This document shows, piece by piece, positions 55,112 through 63,940 of a DNA stretch of 64,000 bases (within the stretch, counting starts at the first letter, position 1; the number at the start of each line of letters is the position of its first letter). A program made the translations under genes and the position numbers. The stretch is from Streptococcus sp. 'caviae'. GTDB lineage: Bacteria; Bacillota; Bacilli; Lactobacillales; Streptococcaceae. The notes under the pieces are model-generated. The model did no database searches. It was not told the origin of the DNA and worked only from the letters and a program-made list of their open reading frames with translations. The DNA is taken from contig NZ_MOWR01000002.1 of the NCBI RefSeq assembly GCF_001937065.1, positions 62,001-126,000 on the forward strand, given 5' to 3'.

Positions 55112-55759
55112 ATGTTTACAGCTTATAAAAAATTCTGGACAAATTATGTTAACTTTACAGGCCGAACCAATCGAGCGGATTATTGGTGGACAGTTCTGTG
55201 CAATGCCTTGATTGTGTTGCCTTTCATGTCTGCGATTACATCCATTTATTATTTAAATTATTATGAATATATAGGAAAGGTTTACAATGGAGACATTGGA
55301 GACATTGAGTCCTTAGTGGTTGATACGACACCAAATCTTTTTACTGTTGATATTATTATTCTTTCAATTCTTGTTCTTCTCTTTTATTTGGCAATTTTAG
55401 TGCCGAACCTAGCTATTTCTGTTCGCCGCTTGCGTGATGCCGGATTCCATTGGTCACTTATCTTTGTTCCGATAGGAGCAATACTCTTCTCATTCCTGTT
55501 ACTTGTGCCTTTCCTACGTGCTATTGTATTTGTTCTTGTTGGGTTCGCAGAGATTTTCTATACCATTTTGCTGTGTCAGCCAACAAAACCTTATCAGGCA
55601 CCCGTACAGCCAGCTCAGCCGATGCAAGCGCCTAATCCTTATCAAGGACAGGCTCCGCAGCAGCCAGCAGCACAGCCTACTGCACCTGTTCAGTCGCAGA
55701 CACCAACTAATCAGCAAGCTGCGCCTGTACAGCCGCAAACACCAACGAATCAGCAATAA
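55112..55759 (+). CDS. DUF805 family membrane protein with Pro/Gln-rich tail
   Basis: The 215-residue protein begins F-x-F-W-x-N-Y-V-x-F-x-G-R-T-N-R-A-D-Y-W-W, the DUF805 hallmark. Four hydrophobic helices follow, with the conserved V-R-R-L-R-D in between (residues 108-113). From about residue 155 the C-terminus is a low-complexity Pro/Gln/Ala tail with repeated Q-T-P-T-N-Q-Q-A-A-P-V. The function is unknown. AAGGGAG precedes the ATG. The 254 bp before it (54858-55111) hold nothing recognised. Confidence 0.85.
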   Translation: MFTAYKKFWTNYVNFTGRTNRADYWWTVLCNALIVLPFMSAITSIYYLNYYEYIGKVYNGDIGDIESLVVDTTPNLFTVDIIILSILVLLFYLAILVPNLAISVRRLRDAGFHWSLIFVPIGAILFSFLLLVPFLRAIVFVLVGFAEIFYTILLCQPTKPYQAPVQPAQPMQAPNPYQGQAPQQPAAQPTAPVQSQTPTNQQAAPVQPQTPTNQQ

Positions 55760-55849
55760 TAATGATTAGGATTTCTCATAAGAGTTTGTGACAGAAGTCC
55801 AATGTTATTAATTAAAACGTCTCACCAGACAATAGTATTCAATTTAACC

Positions 55850-55878
55850 GAGTTACCTGAAATAAGGTAGCTCTTTTT
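55850..55878 (+). terminator. Terminator after the DUF805 gene
   Basis: GAGTTACCT pairs with AGGTAGCTC (one G-U) around GAAATA, followed by TTTTT. Confidence 0.82.
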
Positions 55879-55943
55879 AGTTTTTTGGACATAGAGCTTT
55901 TTGTGCTTGCCTTTATTTGAATACCATACTCTCAATAAAATTC

Positions 55944-55952
55944 TGTTATAAT
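55944..55952 (+). promoter_or_regulatory. Extended -10 promoter of holA; probable leaderless mRNA
   Basis: TGTTATAAT (TG-n-TATAAT) ends 6 nt before the holA ATG at 55959, with no Shine-Dalgarno between. This is the same arrangement as at 50748-50756. Confidence 0.6.
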
Positions 55953-55958
55953 AAGAAT

Positions 55959-56996
55959 ATGATTGCTATAGAAATGATTGAAAGCTTAAAAAAGGATAAG
56001 CTGCCTCCGATTACTGTTTTAACGGGGGAAGATTTGGGACAGTACAGCCAGATGAAAGAGCTTTTTTTGAATCAGATCGGCTTTGACCCCAGTGATTTGA
56101 ATTATTCTTATTTTGATATGGCTGAAACAGCTTATCAGGATGCTGAAATGGATTTGGAGAGCCTGCCTTTTTTTGCTGATGAGAAAATAGTCATTTTTGA
56201 TAATATTGCTGATATCACGACGGCTAAAAAATCTTATCTCGATGATAAAGAATTGAAGCGTCTGGAAGCTTATTTAGCAAATCCTCTGACAAGTACAAAG
56301 CTAATCCTTTGTGCTTCTGGGAAATTGGACGGCAAGAGACGCTTGGTTAAATTACTGAAGCGAGATGCTCAGATTTTTGAAGCCAATCTTTTAAAGGAAG
56401 CGGAGCTTCGAACCTATTTTCAAAAGCTTGCTCACAGGGAAGGTCTGGTTTTTGAGGCTGGCGCTTTTGACGAACTGCTTGCTAAGTCAGGTTTTGATTT
56501 TAGTGAGGTCAATAAAAATCTAAGCTTCTTAAAGTCCTATAAGGCTGGCGGTCAGGTGACAGGCCAGGATATTCATAAGGCCATTCCTAAAACGCTGCAG
56601 GATAATATTTTTGATCTGACGCAGCTGGTTTTATTGGGAAAGGTGGATGAGGCGCGTGATCTAATCCGTGATTTGCGGCTGCAGGGAGAAGATGAAATCA
56701 AATTGATTGCTGTTATGCTAGGGCAGTTTCGCATGTTTACCCAAGTTAAACTGCTGGGCAGTCAAGGAAAAACAGAGCAGCAAATAGTGGCAGCACTGTC
56801 TGATATGATAGGCCGAAGAGTCAACCCCTATCAAGTTAAATTTGCTGTCAGAGACAGCCGTAGCCTGTCCCTGCCTTTTCTTAAGAAGGCCATGGTTTAT
56901 CTTGTTGATGCGGATTATCAAATAAAAAGAGGCGTCTATGATAAGGACTATTTGTTTGATATGGCCATCTTGAAGATGGCACATGAAAGACAATGA
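55959..56996 (+). CDS. holA: DNA polymerase III delta subunit
   Basis: This 345-residue clamp-loader subunit opens the beta clamp. The N-terminal AAA-like domain lacks a P-loop, as usual for delta; the pattern L-T-G-E-D-L near residue 19, the central G-K-L-D-G-K-R-R and K-x-L-x-K-R segment and the C-terminal collar helices fit HolA. The Met at 55959 is chosen because an extended -10 box ends 6 nt upstream; the longer frame from 55917 would overlap the promoter. Confidence 0.92.
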   Translation: MIAIEMIESLKKDKLPPITVLTGEDLGQYSQMKELFLNQIGFDPSDLNYSYFDMAETAYQDAEMDLESLPFFADEKIVIFDNIADITTAKKSYLDDKELKRLEAYLANPLTSTKLILCASGKLDGKRRLVKLLKRDAQIFEANLLKEAELRTYFQKLAHREGLVFEAGAFDELLAKSGFDFSEVNKNLSFLKSYKAGGQVTGQDIHKAIPKTLQDNIFDLTQLVLLGKVDEARDLIRDLRLQGEDEIKLIAVMLGQFRMFTQVKLLGSQGKTEQQIVAALSDMIGRRVNPYQVKFAVRDSRSLSLPFLKKAMVYLVDADYQIKRGVYDKDYLFDMAILKMAHERQ

Positions 56997-57067
56997 GCAG
57001 AATAGTTGTAAGCTCTATGTTTTTACGATATGATGATGATGTATAAAAAAGAAAAGAGGTAATTGAC

Positions 57068-57679
57068 ATGGCAATTATTTTACCAGATCTTCCTTATGCT
57101 TACGATGCTTTGGAACCTTATATTGATGCAGAAACAATGACCCTTCATCATGATAAACACCATGCTACCTATGTGGCAAATGCTAATGCAGCTCTTGAAA
57201 AACATCCGGAAATTGGTGAAAATTTAGAAGTGCTCTTGGCTGATGTTCAGCAAATTCCAGAAGATATTCGTCAGGCTCTTATTAACAACGGCGGCGGACA
57301 CCTTAACCATGCGCTTTTCTGGGAACTTCTGTCACCAGAAAAAACAGAAATTACTAAAGAAGTAGCCGCAGCAATTGATGAAGCTTTTGGCTCATTTGAA
57401 GCATTTAAGACAGCTTTCACTCAGGCAGCAACAACTCGCTTTGGCTCAGGCTGGGCTTGGTTAGTTGTCAACGCAGAAGGCAAGCTTGAAGTAATGTCAA
57501 CAGCTAATCAAGATACACCGATTTCACAAGGTTTGAAGCCAATCTTAGCTCTTGACGTTTGGGAACATGCTTACTATCTGAAATACCGCAATGTTCGTCC
57601 GGACTATATCAAAGCTTTCTTTGACATCATTAACTGGAACAAGGTGGCTAACCTTTATGCAGAAGCTACTGCAAAATAA
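57068..57679 (+). CDS. sodA: Manganese/iron superoxide dismutase
   Basis: This 203-residue dismutase carries the metal ligands H27, H81, D163 and H167 (the last two in D-V-W-E-H-A-Y-Y). G-G-G-H-L-N-H and the Q in the A-N-Q-D-T segment suit Mn or cambialistic use. AAGAGG lies about 8 nt before the ATG. Downstream are a hairpin without a T-run (CTGCAAAAGG/CCTTTTGCAG, 57705-57739) and the relic of another sod 3' end. Confidence 0.96.
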   Translation: MAIILPDLPYAYDALEPYIDAETMTLHHDKHHATYVANANAALEKHPEIGENLEVLLADVQQIPEDIRQALINNGGGHLNHALFWELLSPEKTEITKEVAAAIDEAFGSFEAFKTAFTQAATTRFGSGWAWLVVNAEGKLEVMSTANQDTPISQGLKPILALDVWEHAYYLKYRNVRPDYIKAFFDIINWNKVANLYAEATAK

Positions 57680-57815
57680 TTCTGAACAGGTGAATTGGCG
57701 ACACTGCAAAAGGGGAACGATACTTTCACCTTTTGCAGTTAGTCAGTCCTCTAGGAAAATGCAATAGTATTTTCCGTGTGACATTGAGCGGCTAGCCGAT
57801 GGCACGGAGGAGTGA

Positions 57816-57851
57816 AACAAAGTTGCTGACCTCTATGCAGCAGCCAAATAA
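57816..57851 (+). pseudogene. Relic of a second sodA 3' end
   Basis: Reading N-K-V-A-D-L-Y-A-A-A-K-stop, this segment matches the last codons of the intact sodA ([17 protein letters not shown]) 160 bp upstream. The preceding Trp codon position is TGA. DNA similarity extends a few bases on each side. A good terminator follows at 57876-57910, probably the original sod terminator. Confidence 0.75.
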
Positions 57852-57875
57852 ATAATTTTTCCGCCATCATTTAGT

Positions 57876-57910
57876 AGGGATCTGGGCATTTTGCCTAGGT
57901 CCCTGTTTTT
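57876..57910 (+). terminator. Terminator downstream of the sod relic
   Basis: AGGGATCTGGGC pairs with GCCTAGGTCCCT (two mismatches) around ATTTT, followed by TTTTT. The rest of 57680-58034 holds the sod relic and the next gene's promoter region. Confidence 0.82.
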
Positions 57911-58034
57911 CTGATCACAGTTGGATAGAATGGGTCTCTTGCTTGATTAAAAGCAGCTGAAATATTAAAGAAACTTTTTTAATAGACTTGTCATTTTGCT
58001 GCCAGTCCTTTATAATGGTAAGCAGGAGAAAATT

Positions 58035-59105
58035 GTGAATAGAAAAAAATTAATAATATCGGTGGTATTAGGACTTGTTTTTGCTTTGGCAGTGCTGACA
58101 GGCATCTTTCTTTTACAGCCTAAAAATATTATCAAGCAAAACGGGTCTTCATCGGCAAAAACCTCGTCCAGTCTCAGTGAAACCAGTACCATACAAAATG
58201 ACCATAGGAGCAAGAAAACTCCCCCTCAGGCAGTTGAAAAAACAGCAGAAGAAAAACAAGCTGTCATGGAGGCTGATGCAGCGACCATGGATGCTATCGG
58301 ACTGCACTATGATTATGCTAATTTGACTCTTCCTCAGGTCGTTCAGACTTATCTGGATGAAATGGGAATTGACCATTCCTGCATTGCTTTTTCTTACAAG
58401 AATACAAAGACCGGTGAAGTGATTGCAATGAATGAGACGCAGCCAATGACGGCAGGATCAACCTATAAACTGCCTTTGAATATGCTGGCGGTAGATGCTG
58501 TAGAGAAAGGCAAACTTTCCTTGGAAGAGCCTTATGACATTACGGATCTTGAATATGAATATATCGGCGAATATCAGGCTTACCGCAACCAGTTTGGTGA
58601 TGATATGACCATTCCTGAGATGCAGGAATATTCACTGATCTATTCTGAAAATACTCCCGCCTATGCTATGGCTAAGGCTCTGGGCGGTTTTGACAAGGTT
58701 TATCCCATGTTTAAACGCTACGGTCAGTCCAAAGGCGACATTAAGACAATTGACCAAAATGGCAATAAAACGACGACGGACTATTACATTCAGGTGCTGG
58801 ACCATCTTTGGAAACATCAAGATAAATACGCTGACATCCTTAACTATTTGGGGCAGTCTTTTCCGGGGCTTTACTATGAAACGTACCTTCCCGATATAGA
58901 CATCCGCCAAAAACCGGGTTATGTCCGTGAAGCGCTCAATATTGATGCCGTTGTCTATGAACAAACACCTTATTTGATTGCACTTTATACAGCAGGCTTG
59001 GGCGGCGTGACATCTGAAAATGATGAGGTCAATGGGGTGGGCTATTCACAGCTGTGCCAGCTTACCTATGTTATCAATGAATGGCATCGCGTCAACCGCA
59101 ATTAA
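58035..59105 (+). CDS. Membrane-anchored serine hydrolase with class A beta-lactamase fold
   Basis: The 356-residue protein has a signal anchor (residues 7-26) and a Ser/Lys/Thr-rich linker to about 85. A penicillin-recognising domain follows: S-T-Y-K (Ser near 142), S-E-N (Ser near 204) and, where KTG is expected, K-P-G near 293. The active-site Ser and Lys are present. The altered third motif makes a true beta-lactamase unlikely; a D,D-peptidase or transpeptidase-like wall enzyme is more plausible. The GTG start has GGAG 6-7 nt upstream. Confidence 0.82.
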   Translation: MNRKKLIISVVLGLVFALAVLTGIFLLQPKNIIKQNGSSSAKTSSSLSETSTIQNDHRSKKTPPQAVEKTAEEKQAVMEADAATMDAIGLHYDYANLTLPQVVQTYLDEMGIDHSCIAFSYKNTKTGEVIAMNETQPMTAGSTYKLPLNMLAVDAVEKGKLSLEEPYDITDLEYEYIGEYQAYRNQFGDDMTIPEMQEYSLIYSENTPAYAMAKALGGFDKVYPMFKRYGQSKGDIKTIDQNGNKTTTDYYIQVLDHLWKHQDKYADILNYLGQSFPGLYYETYLPDIDIRQKPGYVREALNIDAVVYEQTPYLIALYTAGLGGVTSENDEVNGVGYSQLCQLTYVINEWHRVNRN

Positions 59106-59520
59106 CGGATAAAACTTGATTGATATGTTCAGTCAAGTTTATTTTTTGGCCATTTATAGGTCTGATAGCCGCTATTAAATATTTGAATAGAGCAAGATTA
59201 TGTCTGACACGAATGATTCTTGGCAAAAGACGCTTGCATTTTTCAAGAAATATTTAGAGGAGGAGACGAGCTAAGGATGAAATAGTGCCGACGGCTGTCT
59301 CCTTCTTGTTTTGAAGGGTAATAAAAGTTCTGGGGCGGCTGTTGATAAAATGGGGGATTAATTTTTAGAGTGTAAAAAAGCCTGCCATATGCGATTATTG
59401 ATTGAGTCTTAGCTGCTAAAATGATAAACTTAATGTGAAAACGTATACAATGTGCAGAGAAAGGAGGGAAACTATTTTACAAAGCGCACATTCATAAGAT
59501 TTTGGCAGGAGGTGAAGTTT
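59106..59520. other. Intergenic region before the alcohol dehydrogenase
   Basis: This is a 415-bp gap. A 24-codon frame at 59201-59275 has no support. A cre-like site (59436-59449) lies near its end, with the strong AGGAGG of the next gene at 59508-59513. I see no terminator with a clear T-run after the serine hydrolase gene. Confidence 0.5.
59436..59449 (+). promoter_or_regulatory. cre site (CcpA operator)
   Basis: TGAAAACGTATACA matches the cre consensus TGWAARCGYTWNCW at 13 of 14 positions. It lies 85 nt before the start of the alcohol dehydrogenase gene. CcpA would repress (or activate, depending on the unmapped start site) the two-gene operon according to sugar supply. Confidence 0.78.
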
Positions 59521-60609
59521 ATGAAAATAAAAGCTGTCGTAACACACCGGCAAGGTGAAACCTTGCGGATTGAAGACGCAGAACTGAGAGAACCTAGGGA
59601 AGATGAAGTTTTAGTCAAAATCGTAGCTACCGGTGTCTGTCACACAGATGTCTTGGGAAGAGACATTGGCATGACACCTTATCCGGTTGTGCTGGGACAT
59701 GAAGGCGCCGGTATTGTGGAAAAGACGGGTGAGTTTGTCACAAGTGTTGAGCCAGGCGACCATGTGGTTTTATCGTTTGCCTACTGCAATCACTGTGTTA
59801 ACTGTCTCAAGGGGCACCCGGCCAATTGTGTCAGCAGCGGCTCCTTAAATTTTGGCGGGCGTTTTGCAGATCAGACGACACCTTTGAGGCAGGGGGACCA
59901 AGAATTATCGACTTTCTTTGGACAAGCTTCTTTTGCCACCTATTCTGTTGTCAAAGAAACCAGTGTTGTAAAGGTGGATAAGGATGTGGACCTCACTTTA
60001 CTGGGAGGTTTGGGCTGCGGCTTGCAAACAGGCAGCGGTACGGTTTTAAATCGCTTGAAGCCTGAGTTTGGAACGTCTATCGTTATTTACGGAGCGGGAG
60101 CTGTAGGCTTATCCGCCATTATGGGAGCCAAATTAACAGGCTGTGCCAATATTATTGCGGTGGATATCCATGATAACCGCCTGGCCCTGGCCAAGGAACT
60201 TGGCGCAACTCATACCATTAACAGCCAAACAGAAGATATTGAAGAGCGGATCAAGGAAATCACAGGTGGCGGTGCCGAATACGGACTTGATAGCACAGGC
60301 GTGCCATCCGTTGTGCGTGCTGCTTTACGGGCTCTAATTCCTATGGGAACACTGGCTGTGGTAGGCTTAACACCTGAGATGCCTATTGATATTCACGCTG
60401 AAATTATGTCTGTCAGTAAATCTCTGATTGGCGTGGTTGAGGGCGATTCTGTTCCGCAGCTGTTTATTCCGCGCCTAGTATCTTTCTACAAGCAAGGCCG
60501 CTTCCCAATTGACAAACTCGTTAAACATTATGATTTTGAAGACATCAATCAAGCTTTTGCGGATTCTGCCAATGGTTCTGTGATTAAACCAGTCGTTAAA
60601 ATTGGTTAA
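59521..60609 (+). CDS. Zinc-dependent alcohol dehydrogenase (aryl-alcohol/benzyl-alcohol dehydrogenase-like)
   Basis: The 362-residue MDR enzyme has catalytic zinc ligands C40, H60 and C166. The structural zinc site is C89, C92, C95 and C103. The Rossmann motif G-A-G-A-V-G is at 191-196, with Asp near 215 favouring NAD(H). The best overall resemblance is to class III/aryl-alcohol dehydrogenases (G-L-G-C-G-x-Q-T-G). AGGAGG is 7 nt before the ATG. The frame is open to 59452 but would cross the ribosome site. It is followed after 35 nt by a flavoprotein, probably in the same operon. Confidence 0.9.
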   Translation: MKIKAVVTHRQGETLRIEDAELREPREDEVLVKIVATGVCHTDVLGRDIGMTPYPVVLGHEGAGIVEKTGEFVTSVEPGDHVVLSFAYCNHCVNCLKGHPANCVSSGSLNFGGRFADQTTPLRQGDQELSTFFGQASFATYSVVKETSVVKVDKDVDLTLLGGLGCGLQTGSGTVLNRLKPEFGTSIVIYGAGAVGLSAIMGAKLTGCANIIAVDIHDNRLALAKELGATHTINSQTEDIEERIKEITGGGAEYGLDSTGVPSVVRAALRALIPMGTLAVVGLTPEMPIDIHAEIMSVSKSLIGVVEGDSVPQLFIPRLVSFYKQGRFPIDKLVKHYDFEDINQAFADSANGSVIKPVVKIG

Positions 60610-60644
60610 AATTATTCTTTATTATATTGAAAGGATTGATTATT

Positions 60645-62468
60645 ATGGCTCAGTTAAAATCAGGGACTTATCAGGTAATTGCTCAAGGTTATGAAGGCAA
60701 CACAACACCCTATGAAGTTGTGATTAAAGATGATAAAATTACAGCGATTAATCCTCAAAAGGACATTATTGCGGATAGTTTAGAAGATACAGTTATCAAG
60801 CGTCTGACCAAGCAAATGATTGATGAGCAGACACTGGATGTTGATGCGATTTCCGGTGCTACCTCTACCTCAAAAGGTCTGATTAAAGCTGTCAGCGATG
60901 TTATCACTGAAGCTGGGGGAAATGCGGCTGATTTTCATTATTCCGCAGCTACTAAGGACACAGCTGATGAGCAGCCTTCAGCAAAAGCTGGCCTTTCACA
61001 GAATGATTACAGTGAGTGGCGTGCAGTTCCTGAAAAAATTGATCAGGAAATGGAAACGGACTTTCTCATTATTGGAGCAGGTATTTCCGGTCTGGCAGCA
61101 GCTGTGCAGGCAGCAGAGCTTGGCTTAAAGACAACGGTTCTTGAAAAAATGCCTTTTGTAGCCGGAAACGGTGGCGGTGTTGAAGGCATCTTTGGTATTA
61201 ATACCAAGATGCAAAAGGCAGCAGGCATTCACGCCAATAAAGAAGAAATCATTGCGCGGGAGGCTGAACTTGGACAGTATCGTGTAGATGGATCCTTCTG
61301 GGTTGATTTGGTTAATAATTCTGCTGATAACATTGATTGGCTGGTGGATCACGGTGTTCAGCTGACTTCAGTAGACGATTATCACGGCACCTGTCAATTT
61401 CCGACCTTCCACTGGTACAAGGGCGGCTTTGCCTCCATTGGTTATGTTCCTTACATGAAGAAATGTGCCGATGACTTGGGAGTTGAATTTCTTTTGGAAA
61501 CAAGTGCCCAAGCTTTGATCTATGAGGATGGCAAAGTCCTAGGAGCTTATGCTAAAAATAAGGACGGAATTCTAAAAATCAAGGCTAAGGCTACCTTAAT
61601 TGCTACTGGCGGAGTGGGCCACAGTGAAGAACTGATTGCCAAACAAGGCTGGCAGACTGAAAATCTTCATTACTGCTCTATGCCAAGCAATACCGGTGAT
61701 GGCTACAAGATGGCCATGTCACTGGGTGCCAAAGACATGCTTTTGGAATCACCGGAATTCATGATGAACTACATTATGGCTCTTCCGCATGAAGGTGTTC
61801 ACCTTTACATTGATCCTATCAATGGCTTTATGGCTCTGCCTTCAGGAGGCCCGGTCGTCTGGGTTAATCAGGAAGGGGTACGCTTGGTCAATGAAAATGT
61901 CAAGAAGTACAATCTGCTTTATCAAAGAATGGCCATTCAGTCTACCAAGAATACCTACCAGATCTTTAATCAGGCTATTTACGATCAGATTACTGAGGAT
62001 ATTGAAAATGCCGGAGAAATTCTGCAGGAAGCGGTTAGGACAAATGACGGCGACTCTTTGTATAAAGAGGACCGCATTGAAGATTTGGCTCAGCACTTCA
62101 ATCTTCCTAAGGAAACCTTTATTGACACCATGAAGCGTTACAACAGCTATTGCCATCAAGGCAAGGATGAAGAATTCAACAAAGATGCAGATATGCTGAT
62201 TCCGATTGAAGAAGGACCGTTTTACATTGCCCGGCTTGATCCGTCAAATCTGATTGGTATCGGCGGTGTCGGTTCCAACCGAAAATTTGAAGTCATTGAT
62301 GATCATTTTGATAAAATTCCTGGCCTTTACATCTCAGGAATGGACAGCACCATGCAGTACCGAAACGTTTACACAATAACTTTGGGCGGTTCAGCCTGCG
62401 CTCACAATGTCAATTCGGGCCGCCATGCTGCCATGAATGCTAAAGATTATATCAGCAAGGAATTGTAG
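60645..62468 (+). CDS. FMN-binding/FAD-dependent reductase of the fumarate reductase flavoprotein family
   Basis: The protein has 607 residues. An N-terminal FMN_bind domain (1-105) holds D-A-I-S-G-A-T-S-T (67-75), the motif for covalent FMN attachment to Thr by ApbE. A FAD_binding_2 domain starts with I-I-G-A-G-I-S-G near 143. There is no signal peptide, so it acts in the cytosol. The C-terminal flavin-contact segment reads S-G-M-D-S-T-M-Q-Y-R and not the E-x-x-G-G-x-H-G-x-N-R of fumarate reductases, so another acrylate-like acceptor (urocanate or cinnamate type) is possible. It follows the dehydrogenase by 35 nt; no apbE is nearby. Confidence 0.88.
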   Translation: MAQLKSGTYQVIAQGYEGNTTPYEVVIKDDKITAINPQKDIIADSLEDTVIKRLTKQMIDEQTLDVDAISGATSTSKGLIKAVSDVITEAGGNAADFHYSAATKDTADEQPSAKAGLSQNDYSEWRAVPEKIDQEMETDFLIIGAGISGLAAAVQAAELGLKTTVLEKMPFVAGNGGGVEGIFGINTKMQKAAGIHANKEEIIAREAELGQYRVDGSFWVDLVNNSADNIDWLVDHGVQLTSVDDYHGTCQFPTFHWYKGGFASIGYVPYMKKCADDLGVEFLLETSAQALIYEDGKVLGAYAKNKDGILKIKAKATLIATGGVGHSEELIAKQGWQTENLHYCSMPSNTGDGYKMAMSLGAKDMLLESPEFMMNYIMALPHEGVHLYIDPINGFMALPSGGPVVWVNQEGVRLVNENVKKYNLLYQRMAIQSTKNTYQIFNQAIYDQITEDIENAGEILQEAVRTNDGDSLYKEDRIEDLAQHFNLPKETFIDTMKRYNSYCHQGKDEEFNKDADMLIPIEEGPFYIARLDPSNLIGIGGVGSNRKFEVIDDHFDKIPGLYISGMDSTMQYRNVYTITLGGSACAHNVNSGRHAAMNAKDYISKEL

Positions 62469-62678
62469 AAGCTAAGAAAAAGGAGAGAGGCCGAAATAAC
62501 AATTCTGCCTCTTTTCGACTAGGCTAGGACCAGCGGCGGAGATGACTAAGACTCTTTGAAAATCAAAATACCAGGTCGTTGCGCTGATGCTGCTAGTTAT
62601 TACTAGAAGGTGGGACTGTAAGATCGCTTTCTGCGAAATCACAATTAAGCATTGTTTTCATTTTTAGTTTTGGGGGTT

Positions 62679-63545
62679 ATGATGAAAAAAAGTCACAAGG
62701 TTCACACTGTCCTGAGGCTGAGCTTCTTAATAATTGGCTTACAGTTATTAAGTGTGGCAGTCAGCATCAATTTTGGACGAACGGTGAACACTCAAAGAAT
62801 ACTGTTTATTTGTCTTTTTATTTTGGTATGGGTTTTTATGATAGTCCTCTTGCGGAAATATCCAAAGCTCATTGCGACAAAAACATTTATTGCAGTTACT
62901 GTACTCGTTTATGCCATGGTTTACGGCAGTCTGTTTATGAACATGAAGAAGTCTGACTTGTCAGCCCAACCTATCCAAGGCAATAATCAGGCAACAATGA
63001 CTTATACCAAAGACTTTTTTGCCAAAGGCTATCCTACGCTGGAAGATGTTCTCAAAAAAGTAAAGGTGTCTTCGGGCAGTTACAAAGAAATCTACCGTTT
63101 TGAAAACAAAGATTCAGCCTGTGTCATATTCTACGCTCCTGCTCCAAAATCGGTTAAAAAGGACTCCTATCAGGCAAAGAATAAGTTCTATTTATGCCCG
63201 AAATTGGAAAGCATCGAAATGTATAAAAAGAATGGAAAATATTACTATATTGGGAAGAGAAATCTGATGTGCGCCTTTTCTAAGGACCGCTCCGATGAAA
63301 AGACACTGCGGTCAGATTTGCAGGAATCTCTGAAAAAGAAGGGGACATTTCCCGAATTTAAATCGGTTTATGCCTGGGGCTGCTCTGCTTATCCGAATAT
63401 GGAAAAGGTTTCGGTAGCAGGAAAAAAATGCAGGAAGGTCATTCCGCTGACTATGAATGATGGAAGCCGTCTCTATTTTTGGCTGATTGATGACATCAGT
63501 GTTAAGACCAAACCGGCTTCCGTGGCTATTCGGGGTATGAATTAA
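62679..63545 (+). CDS. Membrane protein of unknown function
   Basis: This 288-residue protein has three N-terminal hydrophobic helices (about residues 11-29, 37-53, 63-81). An extracytoplasmic, Lys-rich domain from about 90 contains four Cys (A-C-V-I-F-Y, Y-L-C-P, L-M-C-A-F, W-G-C-S) that could form disulfides. Two Met codons (62679, 62682) are possible starts behind a GGGGG stretch. I do not recognise the family. The 210 bp before it hold no clear element. Confidence 0.7.
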   Translation: MMKKSHKVHTVLRLSFLIIGLQLLSVAVSINFGRTVNTQRILFICLFILVWVFMIVLLRKYPKLIATKTFIAVTVLVYAMVYGSLFMNMKKSDLSAQPIQGNNQATMTYTKDFFAKGYPTLEDVLKKVKVSSGSYKEIYRFENKDSACVIFYAPAPKSVKKDSYQAKNKFYLCPKLESIEMYKKNGKYYYIGKRNLMCAFSKDRSDEKTLRSDLQESLKKKGTFPEFKSVYAWGCSAYPNMEKVSVAGKKCRKVIPLTMNDGSRLYFWLIDDISVKTKPASVAIRGMN

Positions 63546-63718
63546 GCTGTTTATGTAAAATTATCATAACTCCCCAACATCTGCATAAACACTGCCTATC
63601 AAGGATAAAAGCAGTTAAGGGACTGCTAATTGACTGCCTATAATGAGCTTTGGCGGACGATTGGCACTGAAAGGCGAAGAGTAAAAAGACACTTCCAATG
63701 CAAATTAACTGTTCACAG

Positions 63719-63752
63719 AAACAGGCACTCCAAAAATGAAGTGCCTGTTTTT
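63719..63752 (+). terminator. Terminator downstream of the unknown membrane protein gene
   Basis: AACAGGCACT pairs with AGTGCCTGTT around CCAAAAATGA, followed by T. It lies 175 nt past the stop; the bases between hold nothing recognised. Confidence 0.82.
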
Positions 63753-63856
63753 TATCTAATGTTGGAAGGTTGGGATTATCATGAAAAAAGAGAACAGCCT
63801 GAGGATGTTGAAGCGCTGAAGAAATTTCTTGAAAACAAGGGGAGAATAGAAAAAAA

Positions 63857-63880
63857 GACAGGACCAATCGGGGTCCTGTC
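63857..63880. terminator. Possible bidirectional terminator near the right edge
   Basis: GACAGGACC pairs perfectly with GGTCCTGTC around AATCGG. A run of seven A on the left gives a T-run for minus-strand transcripts; on the plus strand a T-run starts 8 nt later. The 100 bp between this and the previous terminator hold no supported gene. Confidence 0.6.
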
Positions 63881-63908
63881 TGGCTTAGTTTTTTATTACC
63901 CATTGTAC

Positions 63909-63940
63909 TTGACAAAGTGTGCCCAAATAACTGATATTAT
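63909..63940 (+). promoter_or_regulatory. Possible promoter of a gene beyond the right edge
   Basis: TTGACA (63909-63914) is followed by GATATT (18-bp spacer) or TATTAT (20-bp spacer). The gene it would serve lies outside the window. Confidence 0.4.

Noticed and set aside
57705..57739. Inverted repeat CTGCAAAAGG/CCTTTTGCAG after sodA as a terminator
   Set aside because: No T-run follows; it is mentioned with sodA but not annotated as a terminator.
62652..62678. Upstream extension of the unknown membrane protein to a TTG-type start at 62652
   Set aside because: The Met-Met at 62679/62682 follows a G-rich ribosome-like site; the extension has none.
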